The notes under the pieces are model-generated. The model did no database searches and had not been told where the DNA came from. It saw only the letters and a list, made by a program, of their open reading frames with translations. A stretch of DNA of 64,000 bases from Lipingzhangella_A rawalii (lineage in GTDB: Bacteria; Actinomycetota; Actinomycetes; Streptosporangiales; Streptosporangiaceae), in assembly GCF_031628175.1 (NCBI RefSeq), contig NZ_JAVLVT010000001.1:372001-436000 (forward strand), given 5' to 3'. Position numbers and translations under genes: made by a program. Positions 36,101 to 44,220 of the stretch are shown here, piece after piece. Position 1 is the stretch's first letter; every line of letters begins with the position of its first letter.

Positions 36101-38297
36101 CGGTGAGCCGGTCGCTGACCTCTCAGCGGCGGCCGTGTGGGGGCTGGTCCGTTCCATCCAGCGGGAGTACCCTCAGCGTTGTGTGCTGATGGATCTGGAG
36201 GATGCACCCAGCGCTGTTCGCCAGCTATCGACGACGCTCCTGGATCTCGACGAGCCCCAGCTGGCAGTGCGTGCGGGACAGTTGTATGCCCCACGATTGG
36301 CACGGATCCAGACTACTAACGATACCGAGCCAGTGACGTTGCCGCGAACCGGAACAGTCCTGGTGACCGGTGCAGGCGGAACCCTGGGGCAGAGCATAAC
36401 CCACCATCTGGCCTCCCGATACGAGGTCTCGCACCTACTACTCCTGAGCCGCACCGGATCCTTGGATCCCCACGTGGAAGCGGAGTTGGTTGCGAACGGG
36501 ACCAGTGTCGAATCCGTGGCCTGTGACGTAGCCGATCGAGAAGCCCTGCGTGCGGTCCTCGACGCTATCCCGACCCATCGCCCCCTTTCCGCGGTAATAC
36601 ACATTGCGGGAACACTCGACGACGCAACGGTCGGGGCACTGACCCCGCCGCAGATCGAGACTGTGCTACGTCCGAAGGTCGACGCGGCGATACACTTACA
36701 CGAACTCACCCAGGGACACGACCTGGAGGCGTTTGTTCTGTTCTCCTCGGCTGCCGGCACCTTTGGGGGCGCGGGGCAAGCAAACTACGCTGCCGCAAAC
36801 AGCTTCCTGGATGCGCTCGCCACCTACCGTCGAAAGCAAGGGTTGCCCGCGACGTCGCTGGCGTGGGGACTGTGGGAACGGCGTAGTCAGCTGACCGCCA
36901 AGGTGAACAACACTGATCTTCGACGCTATGCGCGCCTAGGTATGGCGGGTCCGGTGAGTACCGAGGGGGGCTTGGCCCTGTTCGATGCGGCACTGGCCGC
37001 CGACGAACCCCATATCCTTCCGGTTCCGCTGGATACGGCGGCGGTGCGTGCCCGCGCCAGGCGCAGCGGAAAGGTGGACCCGCTGTTTCGTGGTCTCATA
37101 GCGGCGCCCCGCCCGTTGGCGGCGGGCGAAGCTCGTACGGAGGATCCGAACTCCCTGGTGGACCTGCCCCTCGAGAAACGGTATTCGGTTCTGCTGGAGC
37201 TGGTGCGCGCTCGAACAGCCGAGATTCTCGGTCATTCCCAGCCGTCGGACATCACTACCGAGGATGCCTTCCTGGAGTTGGGCTTCGACTCGTTGACTGC
37301 GGTGGAACTGCGCAACCACCTGGCAATGGCCACCGGGCTGCACCTGCCGGCTGGGCTCGTTTTCCAATACACCACGCCAGCAGCGGTCGCTCAGCATCTC
37401 CAGGACCAGCTGTCGAGACTCTCGACAGGGCAGGAGGACTCCACCGAGGATGGGATCGGGGACGGAGCGAGCGGTGATGTGGGGGAAGCCCTGGTCACTC
37501 TGTTTGAACAGTGCTGCCACCAGGGCAAGATTGCCGAAGGGTTCCAGCTGGTCGAAGCTGCGGCCCAGGTACGCGCCAGCTTCGCCGTTCCCGTGGAGCT
37601 TGCGGAGCCACGGGATCCGGTGCGCCTATCTCAGCAGGCGGCCTCGTACCCGGTGCTGGTCTGTTTGCCGTCCTTGCTGATGATTTCGGGGGTTCAGGAG
37701 TACGCGCGCTTTTCTGCGGGAGTGACGGGGCTACGTGAGGTTGAGGTACTGCCGCATCCCGGCTTCGGCGCAGCGGAACCGTTGCCCAATAACGTAGAGG
37801 TGGTAGCGCGGCTGCACGCGGACACCATCGCGCACAGTGTCGGCGATCGGCCATTTGTTGTGGTGGGGCGATCCTCCGGCGGATGGCTGGCTCAGGAGGT
37901 CACCCAGCACCTGGAGCATCGCCGGCTGTTTCCGCAAGCGCTGGCCCTGTTGGACGCGCCCGCGCCAACGGACCGCACGCTCAACGCGACTGTCGAGACC
38001 GGAGTGGTCCAGCGGGCCGAGCTGTTGGGGATCATGGACAGCGTGCGGTTGACCGCGATGGGGGCGTATCTGCGGCTGTTTCGGGATTGGCAGCCGCAGC
38101 CCATCACGACCCCCACGGTGATTCTGCGTCCGCAGGAGCCCACCATCGACCGCGATGGCCAAGCTCTGGCTCCGTTCACCTGGGATCTGCCCCATACGGT
38201 ACTGGAGGTGCCCGGGGATCACTTCAGCATGCTGGAGGGTGATGTGGATGTGGTCGCACGTCACCTGCACGACTGGCTGGCCGAACGCGGCTGGTAG
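33123..38297 (+). CDS. Type I polyketide synthase, last module, 5'-truncated (KS fragment-AT-DH-KR-ACP-TE)
   Basis: A 1724-residue open frame that begins inside a ketosynthase at LGHTGAAAGMAGMIKM and keeps only the KS tail (active-site Cys lost). AT follows with GQGAQ, GHSQGE (34023) and YASH (34325), the methylmalonyl-CoA signature. DH has HTALGQTLLP (34956) and HPALLDAAQH. KR has GAGGTLG, LDD (B-type stereochemistry) and an intact Lys, Ser and Tyr set (NYAAAN). ACP has GFDSLTAVEL (37281), and TE has GRSSG, a later Asp and GDHF. There is no ER. A TE marks the end of an assembly line, but no other PKS gene is present. The frame remains open upstream to 32679, but that part is antisense to the lipoprotein-like remnant. 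Confidence 0.85.
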   Translation, partial: LGHTGAAAGMAGMIKMIEAIRHAHLPCTLHVDEPTPHLDWSRSGLALLTRARDWPDMGRPRRAAVSAFGVSGTNAHLVLEQAPTPEASQDPRPDSVQGGETQSCSAIRTETAIEAEMVVGKGRTLPWLLSARSSAALRRQARQLADRIEAEPEVDPVGIAWSLATQRTQFPYRAAIVDRDLAGFHSQLTSLAENRPASGLVNGQANASRAAVFVFGGQGAQWVGMGAGLLDSSEVFAEWIAACEKALAPWVDWSVRAVLRGENHDSDLRRVDVVQPVLWAVMVSLAEVWRSSGVEPAMVVGHSQGEIAAATVAGALSLEDAALVVARRSQAIAANAPPGAMAALATNADQVRPLIDPESEVELAAVNGPNATVVAGRLAAVEAVVDQCARLDVRASILPVDYASHTAAMEPLRPHIRNDLAGITPQPPRVPMYSTLTADWVVPTTPLNADYWYRNLRYPVQFHSATKALLAHQPSVFLDVSPHPSLGPTLIDTLAEAPSPNSVVLHTLHRDAGDEATQLAIALARAHVHGLTVDWPQLLPPPSTSPPELPTYPFEHQHFWLSATPDGIVPTSNDPEALDHPLLDTAVSLADRDGYVISGHINLDTHPWLGDHTALGQTLLPGTAFVDLALYVGQRIGLGTVAELVIHTPLPLAEGQTKRLQVTVDAPDPQGRRELRVSSAVAEADPIEQHAWVQHVTATLAPDAVARPQHTTTVPHPEATPLSVTELYTRLDELGYGYGPAFQGVTRAWQQERDLYAEVDLGEEQRSEAENYCLHPALLDAAQHVLASLTPVTRQSHEERDDTRLPFSWNGIRLYTTGATQVRVHVRPGGEGQARLELSDPTGTPVASIESLQLRPAQRDQLTRANADRLELYRLEWPVLEYAPQATATHWTVLGPDHLGIAEALTRQGHSVQTHATLDEIAERMDAATADGHRAAAPHAMLVPVAVDAGTTVTATHTVTQEVLSLLQRWFSDSRFDEVPVVVLTRRAVSVVDGEPVADLSAAAVWGLVRSIQREYPQRCVLMDLEDAPSAVRQLSTTLLDLDEPQLAVRAGQLYAPRLARIQTTNDTEPVTLPRTGTVLVTGAGGTLGQSITHHLASRYEVSHLLLLSRTGSLDPHVEAELVANGTSVESVACDVADREALRAVLDAIPTHRPLSAVIHIAGTLDDATVGALTPPQIETVLRPKVDAAIHLHELTQGHDLEAFVLFSSAAGTFGGAGQANYAAANSFLDALATYRRKQGLPATSLAWGLWERRSQLTAKVNNTDLRRYARLGMAGPVSTEGGLALFDAALAADEPHILPVPLDTAAVRARARRSGKVDPLFRGLIAAPRPLAAGEARTEDPNSLVDLPLEKRYSVLLELVRARTAEILGHSQPSDITTEDAFLELGFDSLTAVELRNHLAMATGLHLPAGLVFQYTTPAAVAQHLQDQLSRLSTGQEDSTEDGIGDGASGDVGEALVTLFEQCCHQGKIAEGFQLVEAAAQVRASFAVPVELAEPRDPVRLSQQAASYPVLVCLPSLLMISGVQEYARFSAGVTGLREVEVLPHPGFGAAEPLPNNVEVVARLHADTIAHSVGDRPFVVVGRSSGGWLAQEVTQHLEHRRLFPQALALLDAPAPTDRTLNATVETGVVQRAELLGIMDSVRLTAMGAYLRLFRDWQPQPITTPTVILRPQEPTIDRDGQALAPFTWDLPHTVLEVPGDHFSMLEGDVDVVARHLHDWLAERGW

Positions 38298-38301
38298 GTG
38301 C

Positions 38302-38325
38302 GGCGGGGCGGGCGACCGCCCCGCC
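38302..38325. terminator. Hairpin with GCGA loop after the PKS gene
   Basis: GGCGGGGCGG at 38302-38311 pairs perfectly with CCGCCCCGCC at 38316-38325 around a GCGA tetraloop, five bases past the PKS stop. The aldo/keto reductase gene ends 33 bases further on the other strand, so it may serve both. Confidence 0.6.
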
Positions 38326-38357
38326 GGCGGGCTGTGCCGGTGCAGTGATTATCACGC

Positions 38358-39335
38358 TCACCAGCGGTGGTGGATCTCGGGGTGGATCAGTTCGGCATAG
38401 ATGTCGCGCACCGCGGCGTGGACGTCGGCGCTCAGTGGCGCAAGCTCATCCGCGGCGGCGTTGGTGCGGGCCTGCTCGGCGTTGCGGGCTCCCGGGATCA
38501 CGGTGCTGACCCCGGGCTGGTCCAGGATCCACCGCAGGGCGAACTGTGTCATCGTCATTGTCGGGGGCACCAGGGGGCGGAGCCGCTCCACGGCGGCCAG
38601 ACCGGTCGCATAGTCCAGCCCGGAGAAGGTCTCGCCGCGGTCGAAGGCGGAACCGTCGCGGTTGAAGGTGCGGTGGTCGTCCGCACCGAAGCTGGTGTCG
38701 CGGGTGAGCTTGCCACTGAGGAGGCCGCTGGCGAGGGGAACGCGGGCGATGACGCCCACCCCGGCCTGACGGGCCTCGGGCAGCACCTGTTCTAGGGGCT
38801 TATGGCGAAACGCGTTGAGAATGATCTGCACACTGGCCACGCCGGGGCGCCGAATCGCCGCGAGAGCTTGGGTGCAGCTCTCCACACTCACCCCGTAGGA
38901 CGCGATGCGCTGCTGTTCGACTTGGGTCTCCAGAGCGTCGAACACGGCGTCACTGGTGTAGACGGCGTCCGGAGGGCAGTGGAGTTGCACCAGGTCGATG
39001 GTGTCCACGCCGAGGTTGGAGCGGGACCGGTCGATCCAGTCGCGGAAATTCGCGGCCGTGTAGTTCTGGGGGTCTTGGGCGGCCCGCCGGCCGATCTTGG
39101 TGGCAACCACGAGGTCGGGGTGCTCGCGTCGTACCTGCCCCACCAGGCGCTCACTACGTCCGTCGCCGTAAACGTCGGCAGTGTCTATGAAGGTGATGCC
39201 GGCGTCGACGGCCGCGCGCAGCGCGGCCAGGGCGTCCTCCTCGGGGACCGTTCCCCAGGCTCCGCCGATCTGCCATGCGCCGAAGCCCACAGTGCTGACC
39301 TGTCGTCCGGTTGTGCCAAGCTCACGTGTCCGCAT
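38358..39335 (-). CDS. Aldo/keto reductase
   Basis: A 325-residue TIM-barrel NADPH-dependent oxidoreductase. The catalytic tetrad is visible: D51 and Y56 in FIDTADVYGDG, K80 in VATKIG, H119 in VQLHCPP. The C-terminal STVIPGARNAEQARTNA binds the cofactor phosphate. The substrate is not visible. Its ATG at 39335 starts a divergent pair with the DMT transporter gene. The nearby PKS gene is convergent, so there is no reason to link this enzyme to polyketide tailoring. Confidence 0.9.
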   Translation of the reverse strand: MRTRELGTTGRQVSTVGFGAWQIGGAWGTVPEEDALAALRAAVDAGITFIDTADVYGDGRSERLVGQVRREHPDLVVATKIGRRAAQDPQNYTAANFRDWIDRSRSNLGVDTIDLVQLHCPPDAVYTSDAVFDALETQVEQQRIASYGVSVESCTQALAAIRRPGVASVQIILNAFRHKPLEQVLPEARQAGVGVIARVPLASGLLSGKLTRDTSFGADDHRTFNRDGSAFDRGETFSGLDYATGLAAVERLRPLVPPTMTMTQFALRWILDQPGVSTVIPGARNAEQARTNAAADELAPLSADVHAAVRDIYAELIHPEIHHRW

Positions 39336-39419
39336 GCGGCCGATCCTAGGGGCGGGTATGGGGTGCGCGGAAAACGTGTGGGGCGCGTGCGAGCATAGTG
39401 CTCATGAGACGGGTGCGAC

Positions 39420-40313
39420 GTGAGTGATTTTTGGATCGCGGTGGCGCTGTCGGTGGTCTCGGCGGTGTGCTACGGCGGGGGAGCGGTACAGCAGCGCCGG
39501 GTGGCCGCCGGGATTCCCCCCGAGCTGACCCGGTGGGCGGTGCTGCCGGTACTGCTGGGGCAGGCGCGCTGGTGGGCGGCTTTGGCGTTGAACTCGACCG
39601 GGGCGCTGCTGCATGTGGTGGCGCTGGTGTACGGCACCCTGATCGTGGTGCAGCCCTTGGGAACTCTGGCCCTGGTGTTCGCGTTGCCGTGGGCCGCGTG
39701 GCTGATGGCGCGTACTGTCACAGGTCGGGAGTGGCGGGGTGCCCTGCTCACCATGGGGGCTTTGAGCGTGATGATGGTTGTGGCCGCGCCGACGGAAGGG
39801 GGCCACGCTCAGGACCAGCAGGGTGCGTTGGTGTTGACGGTGGGCACATTGGCGGGCGTGGGGGTGGCGGCGGCCCTGGCACTGCGCCTTCCCCGGGTGG
39901 CCTGGCGCAGTCAGGTGTGTGCCGCCGCAGCCGGGCTCGGGTTCGGGGTGTCCTCGGCGTTGACAAAGACGTTGGCCGAGCAGGTGTTGGCCGAGGGGCT
40001 CATGGGGCTCGTGCACGTGGCCGTCCCGGGGATCGCTGCCCTGGGGGTGAGTGGGGTCCTGTTGTCGCAGGCCGCCTACCGCGGGGTGACTGTGGGTGCT
40101 CCGCTGGCGACGATGACACTGGCCAACCCGGTGGCTGCGGTGTTGGTGGGGCTGCTGTTCATGGGTGAGGTCTATCTCGGCGGGGGCTGGGGCTTGGTCG
40201 TGGCGCTGCTGAGCGGTGCCGTGGCGGTGCGGGGCGTGGTGCTGTTGACCGTGACCGTGGATGCGGGGGTGCGGCAGCGTCGCATCGCGCCGGTGGCGGG
40301 TGGCGCTGGCTGA
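39420..40313 (+). CDS. DMT-superfamily transporter
   Basis: A 297-residue membrane protein with about nine or ten helices in two repeats, of the drug/metabolite transporter kind. The first repeat has SVVSAVCYGGGAVQQRRVA and IVVQPLGTLALVFALPW; the second has FGVSSALTKTLAEQV and LATMTLANPVAAVLVGLLFM with a Glu after it. The PLG...LVFALP pattern is common in actinobacterial DMT proteins near the NIPA/EamA branch. The GTG start at 39420 has only a weak ribosome site. The substrate is unknown. Confidence 0.82.
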   Translation: MSDFWIAVALSVVSAVCYGGGAVQQRRVAAGIPPELTRWAVLPVLLGQARWWAALALNSTGALLHVVALVYGTLIVVQPLGTLALVFALPWAAWLMARTVTGREWRGALLTMGALSVMMVVAAPTEGGHAQDQQGALVLTVGTLAGVGVAAALALRLPRVAWRSQVCAAAAGLGFGVSSALTKTLAEQVLAEGLMGLVHVAVPGIAALGVSGVLLSQAAYRGVTVGAPLATMTLANPVAAVLVGLLFMGEVYLGGGWGLVVALLSGAVAVRGVVLLTVTVDAGVRQRRIAPVAGGAG

Positions 40314-40464
40314 GTTCGGCCGGGGTCCGGGGCTGATCGAAGGTGTGCGGTTTGCCCGCGGTGGTGGTTGTGGCTGCACTATCATCGCGATCCTTGCGTC
40401 ACGTATCGCGTCTGCGTTGTAGCCCAGAGTTCGTGACGATCGTGGGCCGTGTGACTGGCCTTAC

Positions 40465-40616
40465 CCCCTCGTTGTTTCGTATCATGAGAGGGGTTGCGTA
40501 AGACGGAACTCGACGCACACGATGGTGACCCCGGGAAACCGAAGTCACCGCGCGGGTGGATCCGCCGAGTCACCCCACTCCCACAGCCACCCCAGCCACA
40601 TTCCAGGAAGGCAGCC
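40465..40616 (+). promoter_or_regulatory. Promoter and structured leader of fhs
   Basis: TATCAT at 40478-40483 is a possible -10 box. Around and after it three perfect stems can form: CCCCTC/GAGGGG (40465-40470 with 40488-40493), TGCGT/ACGCA (40495-40499 with 40513-40517) and GGTGAC/GTCACC (40524-40529 with 40544-40549). The leader runs about 125 bases to the fhs start. It does not fit the ZTP, THF or glycine riboswitch patterns as I know them. It could be an attenuator, a new folate-gene leader or chance structure. Confidence 0.35.
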
Positions 40617-42314
40617 ATGGGATTTCCAAGCGACCTCACAATCGCACGGGACGCGGCCCTCACGCCGCCGCAGGAGATCGCCGAGCAGATGGGGATCGGA
40701 TCCCACCTGCTGGAGCCCTACGGCGAGAGTGTCACCAAGGTCAAGCTCGAGGCCGCCGACGAGCTGGCCCACCGCCCCCGCGCCCGCTATGTCGTGGTTA
40801 CCGCCGTCACCCCCACCCCACTGGGCGAGGGAAAAACCACCGTCACTGTCGGACTCGGGCAGGGCCTCAACCGCATTGGGAAAACCGCAACGATTGCGGT
40901 ACGCCAGCCCTCCATGGGCCCCACCTTCGGGATCAAGGGTGGCGCCGCCGGTGGCGGCTACAGCCAGGTCGTACCCATGGAAACCCTCAATCTGCATCTC
41001 ACCGGTGACATGCATGCCGTCACCGCCGCGCACAACCTGCTGTCGGCGATGGTCGACAACCACCTGCATCACGGCAATCAGCTGGGTCTCGACCCGCACA
41101 ACATCACCTGGCGTCGGGTGCTGGATGTCAACGACCGAGCCCTACGCAACATCGTGGTGGGGCTCGGTTCCCGTGCCGACGGCATCCCCCGACAGACCGG
41201 ATTCGACATCACCGCCGCCTCCGAAGTGATGGCGCTACTCGCGCTGGCCACCTCACGCGCGGACCTGCGGGCCAAGCTCGGGCGGATCGTGGTCGGCTAC
41301 ACCCGTGAGGGCGACCCGGTCACCGCGGAGCAGCTGGACGCCGCCGGATCCATGGCCGTGCTCCTACGCGAGGCCCTCAAACCCAACCTGCTGCAAACCC
41401 TGGAGAACACGCCGGTGCTCGTGCACACCGGTCCGTTCGGCAACATCGCCACTGGCAACTCGTCCATCGTCGCCGACCAGATCGGCCTGCGCAGCGGTGA
41501 CTTCTTGGTCACCGAGGCCGGATTCGGCGCCGACATGGGCGCCGAGCGGTTCTTCAACATCAAGTGCCGGCTCTCTGGGGAGTCCCCCGACGCGGCGGTG
41601 GTTGTGGCCACGGTGCGTGCGCTCAAGACCCACTCCGGCAAGTACACCGTGGTGGCTGGCAAACCACTGCCCGAGGAGATGCTGGCGGAGAACCCCGACG
41701 ACGTGCACGCGGGTGCCGACAACCTGCGCAAGCAGATCGAGAACTGTCGCATCCACGGGGTGTCGCCGATTGTGGCGATCAACGCCTTCCCCGGGGACCA
41801 TCCCAGTGAGCACGATGCCATCCGTGAGATCGCCGCCGACGCGGGTGCCCGCAGCGCGCTGTGCACCGGATTCACCGACGGTGGTGCAGGCATGACCGAA
41901 CTGGCCGAGGCCGTGGACGCCGCAGCAGCCGAGGACAGCTCCTACGCCCCCCTGTACCCGGACCATGCCACCCTCCGCGAGAAGATCGAGACGGTGGCCA
42001 GCCGCGTCTACGGTGCCGACGGTGTCGACTACAGCAGCCAGGCGTCCAGTCAGCTCGACGCCTACGAGAAGGCGGGATTCGGCCAACTGCCGGTGTGTAT
42101 CGCCAAGACGCACCTATCGATTTCCTCGGACCCGAGTCTGCGCGGGGCACCGACCGGGTGGCGGCTGCCGGTACGGGAGGTGCGCGCATCGGCCGGCGCC
42201 GGGTTCGTCTACCCGATCTGCGGGGAGATGCGCACCATGCCCGGCCTGGGAGCCCAGCCAGCGGCCACTCGCATCGATATCGACGAGCACGGCGAGATCA
42301 CGGGCTTGGGGTAA
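40617..42314 (+). CDS. fhs: Formate--tetrahydrofolate ligase
   Basis: A 565-residue ligase that makes 10-formyl-tetrahydrofolate from formate, THF and ATP. The P-loop is TPLGEGKTTVTVGL, followed by RQPSMGPTFGIKGGAAGGGY, the THF site ADMGAERFFNIKCR, and the C-terminal PICGEMRTMPGLG. Length is normal for the family. ATG 40617 has AGGAAGG upstream; the frame is open from 40494 but that covers the structured leader. It stands alone, with a strong hairpin after it. Confidence 0.95.
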   Translation: MGFPSDLTIARDAALTPPQEIAEQMGIGSHLLEPYGESVTKVKLEAADELAHRPRARYVVVTAVTPTPLGEGKTTVTVGLGQGLNRIGKTATIAVRQPSMGPTFGIKGGAAGGGYSQVVPMETLNLHLTGDMHAVTAAHNLLSAMVDNHLHHGNQLGLDPHNITWRRVLDVNDRALRNIVVGLGSRADGIPRQTGFDITAASEVMALLALATSRADLRAKLGRIVVGYTREGDPVTAEQLDAAGSMAVLLREALKPNLLQTLENTPVLVHTGPFGNIATGNSSIVADQIGLRSGDFLVTEAGFGADMGAERFFNIKCRLSGESPDAAVVVATVRALKTHSGKYTVVAGKPLPEEMLAENPDDVHAGADNLRKQIENCRIHGVSPIVAINAFPGDHPSEHDAIREIAADAGARSALCTGFTDGGAGMTELAEAVDAAAAEDSSYAPLYPDHATLREKIETVASRVYGADGVDYSSQASSQLDAYEKAGFGQLPVCIAKTHLSISSDPSLRGAPTGWRLPVREVRASAGAGFVYPICGEMRTMPGLGAQPAATRIDIDEHGEITGLG

Positions 42315-42329
42315 CGGCAGCACCCCAGA

Positions 42330-42364
42330 TGCCCGGTGCCGGGGGCGCGGACCGGCACCGGGCA
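42330..42364. terminator. 13-bp perfect hairpin after fhs
   Basis: TGCCCGGTGCCGG at 42330-42342 pairs perfectly with CCGGCACCGGGCA at 42352-42364, with a nine-base loop. It starts 16 bases after the fhs stop and ends 15 bases before the stop of the convergent gene, so it can end transcription both ways. Confidence 0.65.
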
Positions 42365-42378
42365 CCCGTGCGGCTGGG

Positions 42379-42822
42379 TCAGTTCGGGTCAGCCGCACGC
42401 TGTTTGGACAGATCCCTCGCGATCAACCGGTCCGGCTGCATCCGCACCAGCCGCGTGTCCTCGTCGAAGTCGTGGAAATCCCGTGGCCAGGTGGTCTCGT
42501 CCTCGCCGAGGTAACGCACCAGCTTGCGCCGCGCCAGCTGTGGGTCGAACGGACGGATCTCGCCCGTTCCCCGCACGTTGACCTGCAACACCTCCAGCGT
42601 GCCCAGGTCGCAGGTGTCCACCACCAGCGACACTCGCGCATCCCGGCGCAGGTGCTGGGCCACGCGCGAGTACGAGCCGGTGATCCACCAGAACGCGTTC
42701 TGCTCCCACAGAAACCACACCGGGCGCACCGTGGGGCCATTGGTGGCGTTGGTGGCCACCCGTGCCACCAATGGACGCCGCAGGAACTCTTCGATGTCGA
42801 AGGGGGGAATGGCGGTCAGCAT
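42379..42822 (-). CDS. Pyridoxamine 5'-phosphate oxidase-like split-barrel protein (PPOX type)
   Basis: A 147-residue flavin/F420-type split-barrel protein. Marks are VARVATNATNGPTVRPVWFL and WITGSYSRVAQHLRRDARVS, followed by NVRGTGEI. Actinobacteria carry many such proteins that use F420 or FMN, or bind heme. The RPVWF pattern and the SR.AQ.LRRD.RV segment fit the PPOX class of F420-dependent enzymes. The substrate cannot be read. ATG 42822. The VOC gene lies upstream on the same strand, with about 45 bases between. Confidence 0.82.
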   Translation of the reverse strand: MLTAIPPFDIEEFLRRPLVARVATNATNGPTVRPVWFLWEQNAFWWITGSYSRVAQHLRRDARVSLVVDTCDLGTLEVLQVNVRGTGEIRPFDPQLARRKLVRYLGEDETTWPRDFHDFDEDTRLVRMQPDRLIARDLSKQRAADPN

Positions 42823-42867
42823 GCGCCTACTCTAGACATCGACACTCCCCGTCAGCGCGCCGGCAGC

Positions 42868-43269
42868 TCACGCGGAGATCTGCGACTCGTCCATCCACAG
42901 CACCTCCCAGTGGTGGCCGTCCAGGTCGTAGAAGGCGCGGCTGTACATGAAGCCGTGGTCCTGCGTGGCGCCCGCACTGGCGCCCTGGGCCAGCGCGGTG
43001 TCGACGAGCTGGTCCACGCCGTCCCTGCTCTCGGCGGAGATCGCGATGATCGCCGCGGTGCTGGTGGCGGGATCCGCGACCGGCCGGTCGGTGAACGTGG
43101 CGAAGAAGTCCCGCACCAGCAACATCACGAACGCGTCCTTGCCCACCAGCATGCAGGTGGCGTTCTCGTAGGTGAAGTCCGGATTGAACTCGAATCCCAG
43201 CGCGGTGAAGAAGGAAACGGCCCGGTCCAGCTTGGACACCGGGAGGTTCACGAACAGCTTGCGCTCCAT
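42868..43269 (-). CDS. VOC family protein
   Basis: A 133-residue glyoxalase/extradiol-dioxygenase-fold protein of the Bacillus YaeR/PhnB-like kind. It has VNLPVSKLDRAVSFFTALGF and the late FYDLDGHHWEVLWMD, with His and Glu ligands in the second. The middle ISAESRDGVDQLVDTALAQG is usual for this subgroup. ATG 43269 is chosen; an ATG four codons upstream lacks spacing for a ribosome site. It may be co-transcribed with the split-barrel gene downstream. Confidence 0.82.
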   Translation of the reverse strand: MERKLFVNLPVSKLDRAVSFFTALGFEFNPDFTYENATCMLVGKDAFVMLLVRDFFATFTDRPVADPATSTAAIIAISAESRDGVDQLVDTALAQGASAGATQDHGFMYSRAFYDLDGHHWEVLWMDESQISA

Positions 43270-43384
43270 GGCACTACCCATCCTTGACGACGATGCGATG
43301 CGGCCTACACCAGAACAGACTCCCCCGCCACGTGAAACTCATCGCAGGCATGAGCAGAGAATTCGCCGCAAGTGTAGGTGCGCG

Positions 43385-43558
43385 TCAGCCCACTACCGCC
43401 CCCGTCGCCACGCACCCCGCCACGATCGCAACAGTGGCCAGCACCACCGCACACCCCAGTGCGTACTCGGCCAGGTCAAGCAGGAAACCGACCACGGCGC
43501 CCAGAAGGATGATCACGACGGCGGCACCGATCGCGATCCCCACGATCAACAACTCCAC
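43385..43558 (-). CDS. Small two-helix membrane protein (57 aa)
   Basis: A 57-residue protein that is almost wholly hydrophobic: LLIVGIAIGAAVVIILLGAV, then EYALGCAVVLATVAIVAGCV. GTG 43558 has AGAGGTGG just upstream. The frame is open a further 25 codons upstream, but that part is not hydrophobic and overlaps the vapC read-through. No family is recognised. Confidence 0.5.
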   Translation of the reverse strand: MELLIVGIAIGAAVVIILLGAVVGFLLDLAEYALGCAVVLATVAIVAGCVATGAVVG

Positions 43559-43843
43559 GCCACCTCTTCCCGCGGCACCGGACCGATCACGCCAGCTCTC
43601 GCTACACAGCCTTCCCACACCATCGGACCACACGCACCCGCGGTAGCCCCCACGCAGCGGCGATAGCGAAGTCTGGCCCGAGGGTCAGCTACCACAGGCT
43701 GGCTCGACGGGATCAGGGCGGGAGTGACGCGGTTCTGGAACCTGGGGTTCGCTCCCAGACCAGGAGACCCAGGAAATGCCGATGGGGGTGTCCAGGAACG
43801 GGGACGACCTTCGTCTCCGGAACCGCGCACGAACACCGCGGCC

Positions 43844-44220
43844 TCAGGGACGGGCCGGCCGGATGTCGGTGTGGGGAAGTCCGCTCCCTTGAACAGCAGG
43901 GCCAGGGCGTAGGAGAAGCAGTCCCCGAAGTTCAGTCCCGCCTTGTGGCCGCTGCGCTTGCCATAGTCCCAGTAGGAGCGTCGCGCGATACGGGCCTGCT
44001 GTGCAGTGACCGGCATGATCGCGATGCCCGCTCGCTCCAGGAAGTCGTCGAGTAGCCTGGAGGCAACGGGATCACGGGCTTGTTCGACGACCGCGGCCAG
44101 TTCCGCGTAGGTTGCGGCGGACATTTGACGCTCGCTGTCTGTCTGTAGCGCGGCGAGAAGTTCGGCGGCATCCGGTTCGTTGTTGATGATCGCGATGACC
44201 GCGCTGGTGTCGACGATCAC
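43844..44220 (-). pseudogene. vapC: VapC-type PIN toxin with altered C-terminus
   Basis: A PIN-domain ribonuclease, toxin partner of VapB. Acidic residues are in place: MIVDTSAVIAI, ATYAELAAVVE, LNFGDCFSYALA and a last Asp in FKGADFP. Two signs of damage are seen. About seven codons usual between YALA and LLFKG are missing. The frame then shifts at a C-run (TTCCCC near 43880): one more C would give FPHTDIRPARP and a stop at 43844. As it stands the frame runs on to 43546 with an unrelated tail. The GTG start overlaps the vapB stop. It could still be active, or the shift could be a sequencing error. Confidence 0.65.

Noticed and set aside
38298..40313. Aldo/keto reductase and DMT transporter as tailoring and export genes of the PKS
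   Set aside because: The reductase is convergent to the PKS and the transporter is a separate unit; no sign of shared control. Both look like ordinary neighbours.
40445..40560. ZTP (pfl) riboswitch before fhs
   Set aside because: GTGACTGG is present, but the downstream CCGCCTGGGC core and the linking stem are missing.
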